Positions 59,126 to 64,000 of a stretch of DNA of 64,000 nt are shown here, piece after piece. Positions within the stretch are counted from its first letter, which is position 1. Each line of letters starts with the position of its first letter. Both the position numbers and the translations under genes were made by a program. Source of the stretch: Salticus scenicus (lineage: Eukaryota > Arthropoda > Arachnida > Araneae > Salticidae); assembly GCA_963930645.1 (NCBI GenBank), contig OZ005652.1, forward strand, positions 266,695,006 to 266,759,005, in the 5' to 3' direction. Below the pieces are notes generated by a model that saw nothing but the letters and a program-made list of their open reading frames with translations, made no database searches and was not told where the DNA came from.

Positions 59126-59400
59126 TACCTTCTATCCTGTTTCAGGACCTACAACAGCTTACTCGCTTATAGTGCAAGAACCTTTGAAAATTTCAACTAT
59201 AGGAAGTCCCGATCGATCCTCATTCATGATCTGAAACAACCTGTTCGCTCATCGAGCAAACGATCTTTTAAAAATTTTACCACAGCAAGCTCCCACTCGA
59301 TAGCGTCCTCTTTCCTTTAAATAGCCTGTTCGCTCACCGTGAAAACTCTCTTTGAAAATTCTAATCGTGTTGCATACTGTGCATGAAGGTGACGCTGCTA
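59126..59400 (+). repeat. Three decayed ~80-bp units
   Basis: The phrases (C)CTGTTCGCTCA, CTTTGAAAATT, CAAGTCCC/CAAGCTCCCACTCGAT and TCCT recur from about 59160, 59235 and 59327. The last unit runs into GTGACGCTGCTA, where copy E is inserted. Confidence 0.6.
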
Positions 59401-59741
59401 CACTGTAAATGAAAACGTCTTAAATTCAGTTAATAAAGTGTCTTAAACGGATGGTCATTTTTTAAGCGAAAAAAATATGTCTTACTTTTTAAGACAACTT
59501 CCTGCATCTGAAATTAAGACACTGCAAATGTCTTAAAACACCGCCATCTTTTTTAGGTTTAAAAACACCGCCATGTTAGGCTTAAAAAATCTGCCATTTT
59601 TAAAGCCTTTTTAATAAATAAATAAATAAATAAAGGTGGCGTATGATTCTGTTTTTCTGTTTAAAATATATTTTAGAATTATCTACAGCACTAATAAAAT
59701 ATAATAATTATTAAAAAAAAAAAAAAAAAAAAAAAAACACT

Positions 59742-59815
59742 ACCAGTCCCTGGAGTTGAACTCACTATCTTCGGTATCACAGAGGAGCGTACTTGCCAAC
59801 CACGCCACGATGTCA
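59742..59815 (-). pseudogene. tRNA-like module inside copy E
   Basis: The minus strand shows an A-box-like TGGCGTGGTTGGCAAG and a B-box-like GAGTTCAACTCC about 40 nt apart. Pairing of the acceptor is poor. It is in the same place, orientation and next to an A tract as in copy D. Confidence 0.5.
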
Positions 59816-60784
59816 CACCAAAACGTTTGGATAATATACACTTTAATATTCGCGAAATAAATTATAGTGTTAGAATATAATCAGTATTTTTTTCTTAAAA
59901 CTATCGAGATTAAATCTAAAGCTCAATATATATTAATTCTATTAAATTTTATGTGTAGAAGTTTAGAATTTCGTAAAATATAAACGAATAATATATCAAA
60001 ACCTCAGACTGTGATGTTTTGAAAACGATTTCTTTTTATAAACTGCTATTTGAAAGAAAAAAATAAATGTGTATGATTATGAAAAAAAAAACAGAAAAGT
60101 TTTGTTTTACTTCCAGGTACAGGTAAAAATGTTAAAAAAAAAGTGTTTTAAATCGAAAAAGATTTTAAAAAAGCAGCTATTTACAAATTGGTTTGAAATT
60201 CACTTTCTTAGCTACAAGTTATTTATTCTTAAGCAATAAGTTATTCTTCGCTACAAGTTCATCTTACTATTTTTTCATTCAATTAAATGAACGAGCTTTA
60301 AATAAAAAGTAACATTTTTTATTTACATATTTATTTATTTTGTAACCAAATTATTTTTGCTCCGAAAAATGTTTTTTATTAAGTATTTCAAGCATAATTC
60401 CACGCAAATAAGATAACGACATTTACCATTTATGCATATTTGTTATGTTAAATATAAAACTTTTCTAATAAGCTTATTTAAATTTCACAAATAAACGTTT
60501 TAAATAAAGCGATTTTTGTAATTTATTTTATTATTTTAAGTTTTATTAAAAAAAAAAAAAAAGTAGATGGCATATTTAATTAAATAAAAGTAATTAAAAT
60601 AAGTATTTTTACCTATTATTTATTGAAAATTGATATATTTAAATTATTTTATTTAAGGGAATTGAAAAAATCTCAAACTAGAAGTAAAATCAGAGTGATT
60701 AGCCTTTCTCACTTGACATGATTTTCGGAAAAATCTCACAAATAAAAATACTTATTAAAAAATTTTATTTATTAAAAAAAAAAA

Positions 60785-60792
<8 letters not shown>

Positions 60793-60839
<47 letters not shown>
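60793..60839. repeat. (AG)n microsatellite
   Basis: About 23 AG dinucleotides directly after an A tract, inside copy E. Confidence 0.95.
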
Positions 60840-60844
<5 letters not shown>

Positions 60845-61224
60845 TTTTTTGATATTTGTATAATAATTTCAATAATAATAATTTAAAAAAAATCTGCTGC
60901 TAAGTTAAAAATTTTTTTAAAGTAATCATCGATGTTTTAAAATAGTATCTTGATATGAAAAAAAAAAACTAGTAAGACGAAGATAATTTTGATTTTCATT
61001 GATAGATGGCGCCACTACTAATAATTGACGATGAAATGTGAAATGATTTATTTTAAATGTCTTACTTTAAGACACTTTTGCCCCACCAGTTTATTAAGAC
61101 ACAAAAAGGTCTTAAATTAAGATATCTATTATGTCTGCACTTTATATTAAGACATTTACGTGTCTGAAATGTATTTTCAGACATTTTTTTTGTCTTACTT
61201 TAAGACACCTTTATTTGCAGTGTA

Positions 61225-61316
61225 TGCTGTAAACTTTCCACGTTTCTATAAAACCTATAGCTCAAACTCTAATGTGCACAACTATACCATATTTACCCTA
61301 CACGGTATTTTTGAGT
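61225..61316 (+). repeat. Tandem-repeat unit separated by insertions
   Basis: ATGCTGTAAACTTTCC.., ATAGCTCAAACTCTAATGTG, CACAACTATACCATATTTAC matches the units at 62500-63180. It is cut off from them by the hAT-like element and from its own left part by copy E. Confidence 0.8.
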
Positions 61317-61324
61317 GCATATTT

Positions 61325-62463
61325 TAGAGGTGGGAATCGATTAAGAGTTTTAACTGGGTAAATCGTAGTTCATTAATCGATTAATCGGTCGATTAATCGA
61401 ATTTTTAATCGGTTTTCATTTTTTTTATATATATAATTATATTTCATTGATGAATAAAACTCTCATATTCTGTATATATATATAAGATATATATTATTCA
61501 TAAGTTTGACTAAGAATTGTTTTTTTCAAACATTTTTGTCTAATCAATTATATTTGTTTCATAGCTGAAATTTAAATCAATTTTCAGAGTAATAATTGGT
61601 GACTTTAAGTGTTAATTTCATATAAATATTTTCACTTATTCATTTTTTTTAAAATAAATTAATATTTCAATTAATTTTGAAAGAAACATTAAATGAATTT
61701 ACACATATTTTAGTTTTATATTTGCAGGCCTTGTCCATCTCGCTTGTCACTATTTTTAAATGAATTCTCAAAATTCCATATCATTATCATAAAAATCTCA
61801 AATTCTTATATTTTAGTACTTCTTTGTCACTTTGGACTAGAACACAGAATGTTATTTTCTGTTTCTACTTCAATAGTTACTCTCAGCATTTCTGAACAGA
61901 CAATAAACGCTTGAAGATATTGTGAAACTCTGTTGACATTTCCCCCATCAGAGGGATAGTGGAAATCTCAATTCCTTCTTTTCTTTCTTTCTCTCTCTCT
62001 CTTTTTTATTATTTTATTTTTAGCATTTTTATTTTTTGAAAGCTTCTTGTTTCTGGGAATACTATTACCCTAGCCAATACTTTCTGTAGAAGGCTACAGA
62101 CAGGTGGTGTTGCTCCAGCATGCACATGGAGCGGCATTTTGTTTAATAACTGTCCTCTCCCTTTTCTCTATCAACAAAAGTGCAACAACTTCTTTTGAGA
62201 GGTTTCATTTATTTTTATTTATTTTTTTGCTTTTTCATTATTTGATGGATGTTTCTTAGAATGTTTGTTAGCAAAATATGCGAAAAAATATTTTGTAGAT
62301 AGAACAGCATTTTTACTTTAATTCGTAGTTTGAAATTTTTAAACGGATTTTGAAAATTTTTAATCGAATTAATCGATCCGATTATTTCGATTAAAAAAAT
62401 TGATCGGTACTAAGCATTGATGGATTAACCGAACCGATTAATCGATTAATCGGCACAGCCCTA
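61325..62463. mobile_element. hAT-like non-autonomous element
   Basis: The left end TAGAGGTGGGAATCGATTAA and right end inverted TAGGGCTGTGCCGATTAATC, both followed by repeated ATTAATCGATT blocks, are flanked by GCATATTT (61317-61324) and GTATATTT (62464-62471), an 8-bp duplication with one change. 1139 bp; no transposase frame. The dense TTAATCGATTAATCG subterminal blocks are typical of hAT MITEs found in many animals. Confidence 0.8.
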
Positions 62464-62471
62464 GTATATTT

Positions 62472-63180
62472 GTGTGCATATTGGCCGAGAGGTGGTGCTG
62501 GTGTGCTGTAATTTTCTTTATTTTTGTAAAAGCTTTATCTCAAAATCTAATATGCACAACTACACCTTATTTTTCGTACTTGGGTTTAAACTTGTGTGTA
62601 TATCGACTAAAAGGGGATATAAATAAATAAAAATAAAATTCTCAGTGCAGACAAAATTAAAAAAATATAAAAATATCATAAAAATCACCAGGAATTGTAT
62701 TGCATCTATTAAAGAATAACTTCGATTTTACGCATTTAGTATCAAGCTATAATTTTCTTAATCATGTTTAAATGTGTGCAGATATAACGACCGAAAAGTG
62801 GCGCTGCTATGCTGTAATTTTCTTTGTTTCTGTAAAAACTGTATAGCTATACACAACTACACCATACTTACTCTTGTTTAAATCACTTACATACACTTAT
62901 TCTTGTTTAAATCTGTGTGCATATCGGCCACACGGTGGCACTGCTGTGTTGTAATTTTTCTTATTTCCAAAAAAGCCATATCTCAAAAACTAATGCGCAC
63001 AACTACACCACCTTTTCTTTACTCGAGTTTAAATTTCTGTGTAAATATCAGTTGAAAAGTGGCGCTGTTATGCTGTTGCATCAATTAATGAATAACTTCG
63101 ATTTTACAGATAAAAAGCTATATCTCAAAAATCTAATGTACACAACTTCCCCCATTTAAGCTGTATTTTAAAATTGAATG
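62472..63180 (+). repeat. Diverged tandem array, units ~130-280 bp
   Basis: Recurring phrases: GTGGCGCTG, TATGCTGTAATTTTCTT, TATCTCAAAA, CACAACTACACCAT and GTTTAAAT-TGTGTGCATATCGGCC, at about 62490, 62790, 62925 and 63055. The open frame 62917-63159 is a read through the repeat. Confidence 0.8.
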
Positions 63181-63252
63181 TGCATACCTTCACCACTTTT
63201 TAATTTGTGAGTATATTAAACGAAAGGCTTTTTGTTATATATATAAGTCATG

Positions 63253-63294
<42 letters not shown>

Positions 63295-63343
63295 CAGTGT
63301 AGGCCAAAAAAAGGAAAAAAGAGAAAATCATTTTAAAAAACTT
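63181..63343. repeat. Spacer with (AT)n microsatellite
   Basis: About 36 bp of AT dinucleotides at 63256-63291. Confidence 0.85.
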
Positions 63344-63735
63344 CGGGGAATCCGGCAATATTCATAAGACAGTATCATTAGATTCTATAAGACGTAGAGG
63401 CCCTAAACTTTTAATTTCATAGCTTTCTGATCTAAGTTTAAAAGTTAGCCGGATCGTCCGCTGTGTCTGGCAATATTTATAAGATCCGCATCATTACTTT
63501 CATAGCGATCCGACCGTAAATTCAAAGCCAGATCGCCATGGATGGTCCGGCAATATGCGTTACACCCCAACCATTAGGTTCTATTGGGTCTAGAAGCCCA
63601 ATATCTTTAATTTCATAGCGATACGGCCGTAAGTTTAAAAGTTAAACGGATCGTCATAGAGAGTACGGCAATATTCATTACACCTCACCTTTTGGTTGTA
63701 TGGGGTCTAGAGGCCCTAAATGTTTTGCCCCTCAA
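63344..63735 (+). repeat. Tandem array, three units of about 110-130 bp
   Basis: CCGGCAATAT / GTACGGCAATATTCAT, TCTAGARGCCC, TTTAATTTCATAGCGAT and CCGTAA-TT-AAAGTTA recur at about 63350, 63465, 63548 and 63663. Slightly richer in GC than its surroundings. Non-coding. Confidence 0.8.
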
Positions 63736-64000
63736 AACCTAATAATACCAATTTTCAAAGCTCTATGTCTATATTTTTGCCGCTTCAAAATTTATATTTT
63801 CAAAATTATTATTATTATTATTATTATTATTTTTCAAAAAATGTAAACAGTTTTGTAAATGTTTTGAAATAAGTAAACTTAATTTTAATAAATATTAATT
63901 CATTTTGTATACATTCTTTGTATAAAGATGTGTGCAAGGTTTTAAAGCAATGGATAAAGATATATTTTTTTTTTAATCTGATGGATAGTGGCAAAAAATA
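63736..64000. other. AT-rich end of window
   Basis: (ATT)n at about 63807-63831 and A/T tracts; no gene seen. Confidence 0.6.

Larger units (their letters stand above)
59401..61222. mobile_element. CACTG-type element with tRNA-like core, copy E
   Basis: The ends CACTGTAAATGAAAACGTCTT and, inverted, CACTGCAAATAAAGGTGTCTT are flanked by TA (59399-59400, 61223-61224). An uninterrupted version of the insertion site (GGCGCTGCTATGCTGTAATTTT) exists at about 62803-62824, confirming the boundaries. Subterminal GTCTTAA/AAGACA motifs are repeated. The interior carries a tRNA-like module and sequence shared with copy D, but no transposase. Long A tracts lie at 59713-59737 and near 60778. Confidence 0.85.

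Overview
This 64 kb window is a very AT-rich eukaryotic intergenic or heterochromatin-like stretch made almost entirely of decayed transposable elements (TEs), tandem repeats, microsatellites and long poly-A/poly-T tracts. I found no host protein gene with intact exons, no rRNA, no CRISPR array and no bacterial-type operon. The mix (pogo/Tigger-like, mariner, piggyBac-like, hAT and CACTA-like MITEs, a Helitron, Penelope-like retroelements, tRNA-derived SINEs, a KRBA2/SCAND3-like integrase-type remnant, a DUF4817-type transposase fragment) suggests an arthropod, most likely an arachnid such as a spider. That assignment is inference from TE content only.

Layout. 0-6 kb: edge of a dispersed repeat, a hAT MITE nested in a foldback MITE, and a broken KRBA2-like gene (minus strand) split by two practically identical 157/158-bp CACTG-ended MITEs, followed by direct repeats and a SINE. 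6-12.4 kb: AT-rich filler with microsatellites and repeat fragments. 12.4-17.2 kb: a 0.73 kb MITE, then a Helitron (A/T insertion site, TC...CTAG ends) nested in a piggyBac-like element (TTAA...TTAA), then a small piggyBac-like MITE. 19.3-20.5 kb: a Penelope-like element, bracketed by 152-bp inverted repeats that carry hammerhead-like cores. 20.6-23.4 kb: dispersed and tandem repeats and a SINE. 25.8-31.5 kb: a piggyBac-like MITE, a mariner remnant, a Tc1-like MITE and the second (inverted) copy of the 0.73 kb MITE. 32.7-33.8 kb: CACTG-ended elements, one holding tRNA-like sequences in a palindrome. 34.8-39.8 kb: two copies of an internally repeated TE, a palindromic MITE, a DUF4817 fragment and a 1.4 kb foldback element. 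41.1-44.4 kb: a 1.1 kb direct duplication and a mariner deletion derivative. 47.6-50.4 kb: a complete-ended pogo-like transposon with a broken, internally deleted transposase. 51-52 kb: a reverse-transcriptase pseudogene. 52.4-61.2 kb: two related CACTG-ended elements with tRNA-like sequence inside, hAT and other MITEs, and a palindromic cluster. 61.2-63.8 kb: tandem repeats interrupted by a hAT-like element, then another tandem array.

No genes here appear to work together. The structure is explained by successive nested insertions, several of which can be dated relative to each other from target-site duplications (TSDs) and from uninterrupted sister repeat units within the window. The most interesting signals are CACTG-ended elements that repeatedly carry antisense tRNA-like modules, hammerhead-like motifs in the Penelope inverted repeats, and the pogo-like element with many sub-terminal copies of its end motif. 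All element boundaries and translations were read by eye; no alignment or database search was run.
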